The position numbers and the translations under genes are program-made. A model generated the notes under the pieces. That model searched no databases. It saw only the letters and a list, made by a program, of their open reading frames with translations, and had not been told where the DNA came from. Positions 24,021 through 36,411 of a stretch of DNA of 64,000 bases are shown here, in pieces (the first letter of the stretch is position 1; the number at the start of each line of letters is the position of its first letter). The stretch is taken from assembly GCF_901709675.1 (NCBI RefSeq), contig NC_051102.1, positions 6,483,412 to 6,547,411 on the forward strand, in the 5' to 3' direction. This DNA comes from Syngnathus acus. Taxonomy: Eukaryota > Chordata > Actinopteri > Syngnathiformes > Syngnathidae.

Positions 24021-27000
24021 CAGTAACTTGCCATTTCTGCTCAAATTCTAATCATACGTGTGTGCGTGTGGTTAGGCTATAAAGTACTGTATGCGCGTAT
24101 ACGTGCGTGATGTGCAGATAAAAAAAAAAAAAACCAGAGGGTAAGCTATACCTGCAGCAGGTTTCCAGACGAACCCTGCACCAGATAGCAGTTACATATC
24201 TGATTATGGTGCGCGTGGGCAATCTATTATATGACGAGGGTGCATGGATGTCGGGCCACGTGGATCTTGAATCTTTCAGATTCCACTCTGCATCATTTAT
24301 AAGATCCAATCGGCTGCGCAATGTGCCGGGCCTCTTCCTGCATGCATGCTGTGTAAATATTCAAGTCACACGTTGACACAAACACGCTAAAAAAATATTG
24401 CGCGTGCACGAAGGGGATCGCCGGATAAATTACGCGCAAAACGACACTAATAATAACAATAGGCCTAATAAAAGATGGATGCATTTACACACTAAAGTGC
24501 TCATGATGGATTTTCCCACGAGCGTGTGTGCTAAGGAAAATAGGGTCCCCATCACCCCCAACCCAAACTGAAAGGGGTGTGGCGTGGGAGGGTGGGGGGG
24601 GGGGGGGGGGGAGAAGTCAAAATCAAGTTCAACAACGTGCTGGAGAGACATTTCCATGACAATCCAGTCTGGTCCCGCATCCAGCACCCCCACGCTGCAC
24701 GCCAGAGTCTGGCGTCAGCCCTGCTACACTTTCCCAGGCTCACAACAATACCCCCCCCCCCCTCACCCCTGATGCCGGCGGGTCCTCCTCCACCTCCTCC
24801 TCCTTCTCCATCAATGCTTCTCAGACGAGCACATGGCCGCGCGTATGAGCCTCATTAAACAATCTCCACTTTGCTAATTAACATTCTGGAGTGGCTCAAG
24901 CTATACGCATGCATGCATCTGGTTGTTAATTGCATTAGGCTACGCACAGGAATTGTATTATTGCGGTTAGTTCATTATTTAGCTGGCTGAAGTAGGCTAC
25001 TGTATTTTTGAAAACATGCAGAAGATTTAGATGTTTATGCTGCAGGATACACACACGCACACTTTTTTGTTTCAACAAAAAGCCAGTTTAGATATCTTTA
25101 AATTTCTTTTTTTAATCTTTAATATCTATTTTGGTTGACGCAAATGGTTTTTGTCTGAACCTAAAATCTCCTTTGGGAGGTTTCACCTGATCTACAAATA
25201 TTCACGCGCGTGTATGTTGCTAAGCAAAATGTTCATGCATATAGAAAAGGTTGCAGGAAGGGAGGAGGGAGAGGGGGGAGGATCTCGCCGGCTCGGGGCC
25301 TGTTAAATTTGCCAAACAGGCCCCATATTGTACTGTATATGTGTTGAATAAACGAGCCGTAAAAATCATGCATGGTGTGTTAGATATGAAATAATAATAA
25401 TGAAAAAAATCACAATAATGCAGCTGTGGTGCCAAAAAGTAATTAGAGAGCAACATTTTCTACTAAGTCTTACAAAATAAGCGTAATTTAAGCATCTTAT
25501 ATTTTTACTCTACAATTATATAAAAGTGGATTCACCCCGTTTTAAATCTTTCTTAATTGTCCCATTTCTTCAGCAAATAAATGTATGCTTAACAAGAATT
25601 AGGATATGGTGTAGGCCTATAAAATAGTCCACATAATCGTAATAATAAAAACATGTATGGTTTCCTTGCTAATGTTCTTTTCGTATCTGTTTCAATTTTC
25701 TATGTGACTAATACATGCGGTAGTTTGAGACCTCATAATTTAAGACATTACCTAATGATATTTAGGTTATTTAAACCAAACTATGTATTTTCATAAAATG
25801 GTCCACATTGGCGAAAATCAAACAAATAAGCACATGGACAAATACGCGACTTGATTGAGGATGCAGGCGACAGGACGAAACAGCGACACCCTTCGGCGAT
25901 TAGGCTGAACTGCACAGTAGAAACTATTTCTCTTGACTAGCCCGAATGTTCTGACCCGTAAATTTGCATTTTTGTGGGAACTTTAACGCAGTGATTTTGA
26001 TGATATAACACATTTCACAGAATTTTAAATGTTGCAAGACAATTGATCGAATTTATAGTGAGGTGATTCAAACGAACTAAAAGATGCAACGTGTGCTGTC
26101 AACTGCTCAGACTATATTGGTAAAGCATGCTTTCGTTGATGATGATGATGATGATGAAAATTATTAGGATTATTATTATAACTAATATTATGTATAATAA
26201 ATGTAATAAATGTGTATCTAATGTTTTTTTTAATGATCACATTTAAAATAATAAGAAAGTCGTAATCCCTTTTACGTTATGGGTAACAATAAAACATATT
26301 TTTTCTGATAGAATTACTAATGGTTAAACAAAACAAAACATGACGTTTCGTGCTTATTAATGTAATTCAAGGTACAAAGTGTTCTTGCATCAGGTAAATG
26401 AATTGAAAACGAATCCAACACGCCCTACTTAAAATACGTCATTGCCATTCGGCCAATCAGCAAGTCAAATGTGATTCATTATTATTTATTCGTATTTAAA
26501 AAATAAATATATATTTGGAAATGTGTGGCGAATATGGAGTAAGCTACAATATAGAATATTGTAAAACTGGGACCAGAGTTGTTATGGTACAGTCGTATAT
26601 TTTTTGCATGTTTCATGAACACTACTGGAAGAATTCGTGTTATTTTTTACACATTTTTAAGAATGAGTCGGTCAGATTGATATACTGCTCAAATGTTATT
26701 TCTATAACTGTCTGATTTGAACTGTGCGATCAACACTTGTTGAAGACGACTGATGACGTGTACACAACGTAAAAGGTTGTTTCTTCATTTTTTTCCCCCC
26801 CACATTTTCCAGCGGGCAAATTACGTTTTGTTTTATTTATCTCTTGTGTCTTTGGTATTTAAAACAGGTTTGCTATTTAAACAGGCTGATGTGCTGGCGT
26901 TTTATTTGCAGCAACAAAATGTTACTTTAGATTAGGTTTTTATTCTCTAGGTTATTTTTGAACTTTTTAAAACACACAACTCAAAATATAATTTTATAAA

Positions 27001-27880
27001 TATATATTGTAATACAATTATTTATGTTTATTGTATGAAACAAATGACTAGATTCCCATGGAATAATATCAATAAACATTTCATATTATAATAGAAAAAT
27101 GTAAATGGCAATTTGAGGTATTGTCCATACATTTAAACAAACCACATATCCAAACCACGTGTCCATGAATGAAAGCACGAGATACAGGACAGTAACAAAA
27201 CGAACAAACATAAGGTTGTCTGCACAACAACCTTAACGGATGAGGTACGCCTTAAAGAAATCGCTTAGAAGTGAATCCTCAAATAATTATAAAACCAAAT
27301 ACAGCTGGCTTGCTGGTATATAATAATAATAATAATGATGATAATAATGATAATAATACAAGCATTCTTTTCTTGAGACAGATTTAGTCTGTTTAAATTT
27401 AAACACAAGCACATAACGTTCACAGAGTTCATTGACATATCCCCCCCACACACACACCTTAAAGAAGCCTAAAAATAAACTCTCACACACACGTGTGCAC
27501 ACACACGCACATGTGTAAATCATATCTAATTATAAAAGATCAAATACACATGTAATAAATAATCAAAATGTGTCAAACTAAACCTAATGTTACTGTAACG
27601 CGAGTGAGTGTGAAGTTCTTACCCACAGAGTCCACGGCAGGAGTGCGCGTGTGAAAGTGGCGCCGTCCTCGTGCCTTCATTTGAGTCTGCCGGATTTTTA
27701 TGCAAATGAGCCGTGACACCACCCGGGTGCCCCCCAGTGAATGCGGGGGCCAACGGAGGCCAACGGGGGCCCGCGTTCCCACGGGCCACATTCCGCCGCT
27801 CGCTCAAGTTCAACCTCAAAGCCGCCACCACCCATTGGACAGAAGATCAGCCCCAAAAGGCGTGTGGCTGCACCATGGGA
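24021..27880. other. intergenic sequence, no gene seen
   Basis: No coding gene is recognised. There is a G run at 24593-24611, C-rich sequence near 24750-24760, an ATG/GAT trinucleotide tract at 26135-26156 and an ATA/ATG tract at 27320-27358. A GC-balanced stretch at about 24840-24960 (CTTTGCTAATTAACATTC, TTGTTAATTGCATTAG) and the octamer at 27700-27707 could be regulatory. Confidence 0.4.
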
Positions 27881-27889
27881 GGGAGATGG

Positions 27890-28030
27890 AAAATTCAGGT
27901 CCAGAAAGTAAAAACCCTGCTACAGTTTGGCTTTAGCCCCAGGTCTTTCTACTCACGCAGGTTGAGTAGATACACCAGTAGCTAAAGCCAAACGGAGGCA
28001 GGGTTTTTCTAACTTTCTGGATCTGGATTT
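27890..28030. mobile_element. palindromic MITE-like repeat
   Basis: Left arm 27890-27937 (TCCAGAAAGTAAAAACCCTG, then GTTTGGCTTTAG) and right arm 27981-28029 (CTAAAGCCAAAC, then CAGGGTTTTTCTAACTTTCT) are imperfect reverse complements. The loop contains a second inverted repeat, TCTACTCA and TGAGTAGA. Nearly the whole element folds into one hairpin, as in palindromic foldback MITEs. The family name is not known to me. Confidence 0.75.
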
Positions 28031-28215
28031 CCCAACCCTGGCTGGTTTGAACGATTTTTCCGATGCTGTGGACACTCTGCAGACCATAGCTTGTGCTGTT
28101 AGATGTCAAAGGTCCAGAAAAGCCTACCAGAACAACTTGATTTTGGAGTGATATCAGATGCAAGCCACCTCTCATTTAAAATGGCTTTAAAAGTGACTGG
28201 TTATTTCTGAACATT

Positions 28216-28727
28216 GCTTAGACCAGGGCTTTTCAACTGGTTTAGTCCAAGGGGCCAACATTATAACCAAGAAGTAACTCGGGGTCCACTGCTTTGGCGG
28301 AATCTTATTTTATTTTGCACCAAAGGAGGATAGACCTATACAGGCTAGTTATTTGCATCTGTATGTCTATTTTGGGAATCTCAGCTACATTTGACGTCCT
28401 TCGGATGGGTAAATGATTAACTGGAAAAAAAATCAAGTCTAAATTGACTTGAGGATTGAACCAACCACCTTCAAAGTTGAAGTCTATCGCTCCATAACCG
28501 AGCCACGCCCCTTGTAACTTTGCCTGGGGAAGGAGGAACCTGTTCAAATTTGCTACACACCCAGGAAGACAGAAAATGTTCACACAATTAGCTGGAAAAT
28601 AAATCAAGTCTAAATAATAAATCAATTTTATTTTTTTAAATTATTTTCCATTTTCAATTTCACCTGCAATACCGCCACGGATCTCTCGAGGGCCCCGGAC
28701 CGCCGGTTGACAATCCCTAGCTTAGAC
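28216..28727. mobile_element. non-autonomous hAT element with 8-bp target duplication
   Basis: The element at 28224-28719 (496 bp) is flanked by perfect 8-bp duplications GCTTAGAC (28216-28223 and 28720-28727), the length expected for hAT. The ends CAGGGCTTTTCAACTGG and, on the other strand, TAGGGATTGTCAACCGG form the terminal inverted repeat. No transposase frame is present, so it is a MITE. It also contains a nested insertion, described separately. Confidence 0.88.
28417..28615 (-). mobile_element. possible tRNA-derived SINE nested in the hAT element
   Basis: A 28-bp direct repeat (26 of 28 identical; 28417-28444 and 28588-28615, core TCAAGTCTAAAT) brackets 143 bp. On the minus strand that interval has a tRNA-like A box near 28489-28504 (TGGCTCGGTTATGGAGCG) and a B box GGTTCAATCCT at 28452-28462. 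This would fit a SINE with a long target duplication. The head and tail are not typical, so the class is tentative. Confidence 0.45.
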
Positions 28728-30837
28728 CACAAAGCATTAACAGAGGATTTGAAAAATAGATATTTTTTAAAATAAAAATGAAACTCACAATTCTAACTGT
28801 AAAGTGTTGTGTGTGTTTTCCCACATACATGACATGCAAGTGACGTGTGTCTAGTCACAGTATAATTAGCTGGCTCGTTCCCAGACGACCGGTCCCACCT
28901 CCCTATGTTCCCGTATTTGCGCTCCAATAAAATGGTGTCTGGCTGGCTGATCCCATGACCCCCGAGGGAGTTGAATCCCTCACTCATGATTTGGTGTTCA
29001 TGATCACTGGCAACTTTACACCTCGTCTTTTTCTTCTAGAGTTGCCCTACTGACTGCTTTGTTGTGTACCTAAAAACATCCAAAAGTAGACTGCACCAAT
29101 TTTAATTGTCCTGTAAAATTATCAATACAAGTAACTCTGCTTCATATTTTCCATCATGCCCTGGCCCGTTTACTTGACTTCAGTTCCATTAGTCGACAAA
29201 ATCCTCCAGTCAAGTCGACCTACTGTTCACCCGTTTTACAAGCTTGTAATGTACTTTCACGAGCTTCCTTTTACAGACGTCCTCAGCCGCTCTTAAAGGC
29301 CGGAACATCACCGTAAAACGCCACACTCGCGTGTTTAAAGCCAAGCACAAAGCGAGCAAAGCCATCAGCGAGCTGGGGAAGCGGCTTATTAAGTCATGAC
29401 AAGTAAAAGGGCCGGCCAGGCCAGAGGTTAGATGACCCCGTGAACTCCCCATGCGAGAAGCCGGAGTGTGCCGCTGACCAACTCGCTGTTGATGGACTCT
29501 CGGGCAGTGCATCGGCTGACCTGAGAGGTCGTTTGCCGGGCACCTGACGGATGTGTCTTTAACTAATCAGAATTGATCAGATGACCTTTGATGACATTTG
29601 GACTCAATGATGTTGGAGGTTCAAATTTAGACCATACAAAGCAACTGGAATGATGGGTGCACAAGTGTGCACACCCTCTTGTAATGGACTTCAGAATTAA
29701 CTAATACCATTTAAACCCATTTTAAATGGGAGTCCCCTTTTCAACTGTGTCTGATTAACTCCAAAGTTTAGCCATCAGAAGTCTGAAGATTTAAGTCTGG
29801 AGACCTCTGACCACTATTCGGAACTGTCCATTATTTCCTCACCTTGACGAAAGCCCAAGTACCCGCTGACTCAACAAAACGTGATGCTAGTTAAAAAAAC
29901 ATGTACAAATATTGTATAGTGTGAGTACTTTTGCCACCTGTTGTAGTTACAAAGTATTCAAGTGTAAAATCATTTAGCTAGTGGGTTAGCTCTAGTTTGT
30001 CTGGGTAGATACTGATGCTCAGGGGGAGCCCCCAAGCCAGCACGCTCATTTTTCATCCATCCTTCTGGGCTCCTGACAAGTCTGGGAGAGGGTTTGCCTC
30101 CGTGTAAAGGCAGACAAGGCGGCTGACACCTCCGTATAGTGACGTTAATTATGGGCATCTGCTCAAACGACCCAGTCGAGAGGCCATAGGGGCCTGCTAG
30201 GGTCCTTGGCTGTTGTCATAGGGATGGCGGAGAACCGTTGGTGGTTTGGGGGGGCCAGACAGAGACCCCGTTATTCTCCTGAGGGGTGGCCAGACATGAC
30301 CCCCCACGACTCACCCCATTTTGATTTGGGTGGGAAAGAGCGAGCGAGCGGCCAGCCAGGAAGAATTGACTTGACGTCATTTTAGGGGCATTATTTTATA
30401 GGCAGCAGGCCAAGATGAATGATCTAAACTCTGGTTTCTTATTTATTCTTACACAGCACACAAGTCAAAATCATTACGTCACTTATTTATTTATTTATTA
30501 AAAAAATCCCTCATACGGATACTCAAAAAGAAGAGAATGGCATCTGAATTATTTGGATTGTTTACAATTAAATTTAAAAAAAAAAATCATTTAATATAAT
30601 TATTTTAATTTCAAAGTTTCTTATAATTGTCAAAATAGTAGGCTTTTTTCACCAGGCACACACCCGCTCCTCTATGCTTATGTTAATCACTGTCTGTGTT
30701 CTCTAATGCATTGTTGTGTTTTCCCACACTCCCTGTTTGCCGCATCTTTTGTCAGTGGGAGTAAAAGAAGATTGATGAATGGATGAGAGCTTGAGTGCGC
30801 AGGAGGGAAGGGCGTTATAACCTGAGGAGTCCACTGA

Positions 30838-30850
30838 TGCCCCCTGCTGG
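30838..30850 (-). promoter_or_regulatory. CTCF-like motif
   Basis: The reverse complement CCAGCAGGGGGCA is a perfect match to the CTCF core consensus CCASYAGRKGGCR. It stands alone in intergenic DNA; occupancy is unknown. Confidence 0.45.
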
Positions 30851-31842
30851 ACAGACTGTGAGTATTATCTCCCGACATTGAACAAAGAATAAATGAATTC
30901 CACATTATTATTATATTGGTTTCAGTAGTAAGCCAATAGTAAATTTTTCAGAGTATGTGATGTGGAATAAATGGTACATTTAAAACAATAGAACAAAAAA
31001 AAAAATAGAACAAACTTTCAATAAACAATCTAACAATAAACACATCTCGGCAATTGAAAGCAAAAATGCACGCTATAATCTGCAACGGTGATTTTCTTCC
31101 ACAAGATGGAGATATAACGCTATTATCAAAGCTACCCATGCGTCATCGCACAAGTTCCTCTAGATTCCTTGCAGCTGACCTACAGTCTTGCTTGAAATAG
31201 GGTTCAATATGTCAGGTAACCTCGAATAAATTCTTTATTTTTTGCACGAACATAACGATGTGTGGCATGTGAGCAGTTACTTGACTTTTATTGTCTTTGT
31301 TCACATTTTTACTTTGTGTGTAGATTGTCCTTTATTCTATTCACATTTTTATATTTGTCTCCTGTCATTGTCATATTGGTGGATCAAAAATGTATGCCTG
31401 CTGAAACGCAATTACACTAACTGAGGCTGGACTGAGGCTTCATTGAGTCACATTAACGTTTAGTATCAGGAGGCTGCATGAGGCAATGTGAGCGAAACAC
31501 ACTCGGGCCAACTAGGGCGAGTCTCACCTGCAGCAAAAGGACCCGACAGCTCACCTAATTAATTCTTGCCTTCATTATGTTCGCCAATGATAGCATTAGG
31601 AAGGAGGACAAGCAGCATGACGTAATTAAACAAAAAGTGAATTCAAGTTTTATTGCAAAAACATTCCAAAATATGGCATTTAGAAAAAGAGTTTCATTCA
31701 AGGGTAAAAAAATAACCCAAGTCAGTATACAGAGGTGCATTGTGGGAAATATTTTTGTCTTTATTGCTAAGGTTACAACTATGTTAAAAATCAGTCATTT
31801 CAGACAGGTGTAAAGCAGTGGAAGGATACTATTATGTACAAT

Positions 31843-31900
31843 CAGTGGCAGAGCTAGAGGGGTGGCCACAGGGGCACTGCCCCCCCTGAAATATACTTTC
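31843..31900. mobile_element. hAT-like terminal fragment
   Basis: CAGTGGCAGAGCTAGAGGGG, followed by a GCCACAGGGGCACTGCCCCC stretch, is the usual start of a fish hAT-type MITE. The other end was not found. Confidence 0.4.
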
Positions 31901-34900
31901 CTTCCTCCCTCATTTTTATACAATTACATTTCCCACCATCCCGCAACTCTCTAACACATTCTCATGGCACCCTATTAACATATTTTCAAACATAGGAACA
32001 CAAAATGAACCCATGACATCGAATTAGTCGTTATAGCAAACCGAAATTGAGTCAATAAAAAAGCTCAGCGACAAGCAGTTTCTCTGGTGATGCTAATTAA
32101 CATCAAATCTGCGGTGTGTGTGTTTGAGGAAGGGGTGACCATTTGCACAAAAGAAACAAATAGCCAAGAGCTTTAACAAAATCAGTTCTGTGTTTTTAAA
32201 TCTGTTTTTCTTTTTAGTCATCTGCCACACATAAAGGTTGAAAAGGACCGAGATGGCTGAGTGGAACACCCAAATCACAGATGCTGCACAGGAGCTCATT
32301 AGACACACACACGCACGGAAATGCTCAGCCACACATGACCTGAATTTTAAGCACCAAGGTAAATCAGATCATAATTGGGCATGAAAAAAGTGTGCGGGTG
32401 AGGAGCTGTTGTCTGTTATTTTGCAAAAACGAATTTTGGCTTAGGGGCCCTTCACCTGACCCATTTTCAGTGAGGTTCACTTCTGGGCCATTTGGGCAGG
32501 TTCTGACTTTTTTTTGGGAACGTCGCATTTTAAGTATTGACAGGTTTGCCGCTGTTGAATTCTGTTTTCTGAACAAGGCTGGTTGAAAAGTCTTCATCTG
32601 AAAAGGCTGCCAATGAATCTGACCAAAATGTTGACAGTCCTTTCTGGCTATAAATGGAAAAATTGCAAAAAGGTGAGCCTTAAAGTCCGTAAAGGTCTGT
32701 AGCTGTCAGATGACATGTCATTAAGCTAACACTTGGAGGCTACAAAAAGAATAAACAAAGCTTTGAGGGGCGCAGACTTTCTACTAGGGTGCAATTTCAA
32801 CATTTTCAGCAAATCTGTGGCTTTGGAATTTTGTTTTTGTTTGTTCTCTAGTAATTAGGGATCAATTTGACATTGCGACAACAAGAGGAAAGTGGATAAA
32901 AGCTCATTTAAGTCAGATATGCTGCTGCACATAAATAGATATACCAGGGTTGTTAGCATGAGTCGTTAGCATGGCTCCCTCTAGTGTTATGTTTAACTAC
33001 TACTGCACAGTTCAGTTGTGTTTAACTTTAGATAGTACAAGACGAAAACTAAACCATAAACCTTAAAATAGATTATTAACTATGGTGTAAATAATTATAA
33101 AATTAGAAGTGCATAGGCCATTTTCATATGCTGCAAATATGCTACATTAAATAATGAAAATTATTTCCAAGCGGGCCTAATGTGGACTAATGCCACGGTT
33201 ATTCGCAGCGAAACTAATGGGATATTAGAGTCCTTCTGGGCAAATGAATTTTTAATAATTTTATTATTCATTTATTAGTTTGCTACCTTAGCGTGACTGC
33301 CCGATGGTGACAAAAAACAATCAGAGATGCAAATAAATATTTCTAGATAATTTTCTCCTGATTTACTCTTGTTTTTTTCTAGCACATCAGCTTTTCTTAA
33401 TAGAAATAGTAATTATATTAATATTGTAATATGTACTATATCAATGTATTTAAAAATATTTATGAATTAGCTGACTGATGTTTGGACAACATTACTGGTG
33501 GGTGGTTAGCAACACGTCTACCACACTTCCTCCATTACTGGCCGGCCCACTCTGTCTCCCAGACAAAATCCATTTTATGTGGTTAACTTACTAGCTTGTT
33601 TGATCTCTTCACATTAACAACAACACCAGTAAAAACAAACCGTGCAGAATGAGACTTTCCGGCCAATAACAAGCGCGCACAGGCGCCCGAGAGTGCCGAC
33701 ACCAGGATAGAGAATTTATTATGCTACAAAAAACATCATTATGCTCTTTGTTCTCGCTGTGGGCACCGTGTCTTTCTTGGCAGTGCTGTTAAGATGATGG
33801 AGCAGTTTTCCGTGTCCTAATCCCGTTCCTCTCATGTCTTGCGTTTGCTCCCCTGATGGAAAGTGATTGACATTTCTAAAAAGTCACAGTGCTTCAAAAA
33901 TAAGCCAAGTCTCCTTCCTGTGTGTGTGCATGTGTGTGTGTGCGCGTGTGTGGTGCTAATTGAGGACAGTGCGCTATACATCAACTGTGATAAAAAAAAT
34001 TTGGTTTAAAGAAGTTTAACAATGATTTCAATTGAAATGAAGGTATTTGGGTCCTATTTATATGAATGCATGACAGAATTGTGACACTTTTTTCAGATTC
34101 TTAGGAAGTGTTTTGACAATAGAAAATAATATGCTCCAACTATTGTGACATGCAGCATAATGTGGTCTCTTTTTTGGGAAAAGAAAAAAAAAAATCTTGT
34201 GAAATATTCATGGTTTGGTTGAAACGGAGGCTGTAGGTTGTGTTCTTTACAATATGTCCGCTCACGTGAAAAGAGCTAGTGTTATGATATTTGAGTTGAA
34301 CCAAACTTGGGGATGACTTTGACTTCTACTCGACAAGTCATCGTTTTTATATTTTCACATCAGAATTTGAGCACATTTGCCTTTGTAGGAAAGACAGCAA
34401 AAAAGAATAGCAAAAAGGGGTTTAGTTTCATCCACGCCAACCTGGCAACCTTGTCTGAGTCACTTGTTGGTGTGAAGTGGTTCATAACATTATTTCTGAA
34501 AGGCAAATTTGTTCTGAAATTGGAGCACCTTTCCAAAATGGATTGTGTTCAACCTTCTGTATTAAGGAGAAAAACGCTGTGTGGTTTGGGCAGCACAATG
34601 CATTTTAATGAGGTCTTCCAATTTGGACACCAAATTATCTTCAAGTGGGGCAATTACCTGCAGCCCTTTTTTCTCTCTCTCTCTTTTTTTTTTGTAGTGC
34701 ACATTTTAGCTATCAGTGGCGCTATTAGGACTCCAAAAACCTGCCTTTATGACAAGAGGGGAGATGCATTATTTAAAAGCATGCCGAGCACCTAGCAACA
34801 GCCTGCAGATCAACACTGGAGCAAATAACCCACTTTGCTACTTTTTTTTTTTTTTTTTAAGATTGCATTTTATGTTGCTTTTCTGTTCACATGTTGAACA

Positions 34901-35284
34901 TTTTACTGCTTTTCTGGCTAATTCAATTTGGTATATCACTTTTTTTAACCATTAAAAATTGCACTACAGCAAAATAAAAAGGGAACTGGACAGTGTAATC
35001 ATTGTTGGGACAAGCCGAAAGTGACTCTTTTCTGTAACCTGCTAAGCAGACTCTCACTTGGCAGAATGTCATGCCATTTTTTCATGTGATATTTCTGCTG
35101 GTCGGAATGTTTTGTTGTTATTTGGTGTTCCAACTTGTCAGTCACATGAGGAGAGAGAGGGAGCATCAGGAGGATGTGATGAGGTTAAGCTGGTGGTCAG
35201 ACTGACATTCTAATTTAATTCACAGACAGTGGCTCAACCTTTAAAGGTTTATATCGGATTATGGTCATATAAAGACACCCCCCC

Positions 35285-35312
35285 GCTTTTTTTTTTTTTT
35301 TTTTTTTTTTTT
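35285..35312. repeat. poly(T) homopolymer
   Basis: A run of about 25 T residues, followed by a pyrimidine-rich tract and, at 35380-35440, a CTGT/CTGCC simple repeat. Confidence 0.9.
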
Positions 35313-36398
35313 CACAACCAGCCACCCTCCCCCTTCCACCTACACCGCCACCCTCTCTCTTTGAATGGGGGCGCTGGAGCCGTCTGTCTGCCTGTCTCTG
35401 TCTGCCTGCCTGTCTCTGTCTGCCTGCCTGCCTGTCAACCGTCTTTGTTTCAAACTGATCTGGCTTCTCTCTGGAGCACCCAAAGGTGGCCAACCAGCTC
35501 GCAGCCATCACGCCCCCCTCGGGAGCCAGAAGATGAAGCGCCCATCATCGGCCACTCGCTGAAGTCAGGCTTACCGCAAAGTGCCGCAAAGTGCTGCTTC
35601 ACGCCCGCTCCGTCGAGCTGCACCTGCAAAAGCTTTTTCCTTTCCTTCTTCTTCTTCTGCCCCCCCACTCGCACATTCCAGCGGATTGCATCTGTGCTTT
35701 GTCCCCTTGAGGTGAGTGTGAAAACGGCCGTTATTTACCGTTCCAAGCGTCGTGCATCATTAAGAAGCATTTAAGTGTGAGTTGCATGGTAAAAAAAGGT
35801 GAACAATTCGCTGCACGTGCATACATATAATAATATCACTCGCAACAAAGTGATGGCTTCGATGAGAGCAAATTCAGTGATCCGTATTTTTGAATTATTT
35901 ACAACGCAAAGCTTTTTAATACTAAGTGAAATTTACGATGGATGTAGTGGTATGCATAAAACATCAACTCTTGTAAGCGTCCGCCGCGCGCGCGTGTGTG
36001 CGCGTTCGTGTGCGGTTCTAGCCCATAGAGATTTTAATTTGAACAAGTTTTGAATGGGCGATCCTCTCTGAATCAGATGGTTGGAGTGATGCGGTGGTAT
36101 AGACATGAACAGATGTTAGTGAAGTGTATTGTGTTGTGATGAAGTCTTATGTCACCTGCACATGACATTTAAGGACGCTTTACAACCTGCGTGCCCATTG
36201 GCCAGCGCGTAAAAAAAAAGCGCTTCCCAACCTTCATGACGTGAAATAAAAATATTGTAAAAAGCGTAATCAAATGCATTTTTGCAGCGCTGCATTTGTG
36301 ACTTCACCTGTTAGTGGATTGTTTGGTTCTTATTGCACATTATTTGTTGTTTTTGTGCTCAGGCCAAAACCCTGTCTAATATATGACGTCTGCTTTGG

Positions 36399-36411
36399 TG
36401 CCATCTGGTGG
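36399..36411 (-). promoter_or_regulatory. CTCF-like motif
   Basis: The reverse complement CCACCAGATGGCA matches the CTCF core CCASYAGRKGGCR at every position. It lies 5.4 kb upstream of the first ncan coding exon. Confidence 0.45.

Larger units (their letters stand above)
28728..35215. other. intergenic sequence, mostly featureless
   Basis: No gene is confidently recognised. A short open segment at 29277-29399 has an exon-like acceptor and is discussed as a finding. A CTCF-like motif lies at 30838-30850 and a hAT-like terminus at 31843. A short TG tract is at 33920-33952. The rest is AT-rich. Confidence 0.4.

Noticed and set aside
34307-34795. A 162-codon open frame in the slc25a42-ncan gap
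   Set aside because: The translation is unremarkable and ends in a poly(T)-encoded Phe/Ser stretch. No domain, splice partner or similarity to a known family was recognised, and chance frames of this length are expected in 64 kb.
35229-35774. A 181-codon open frame upstream of ncan
   Set aside because: It reads through poly(T), CTGTC/CTGCC simple repeats and C-rich tracts. The amino-acid content is low complexity with no recognisable domain.
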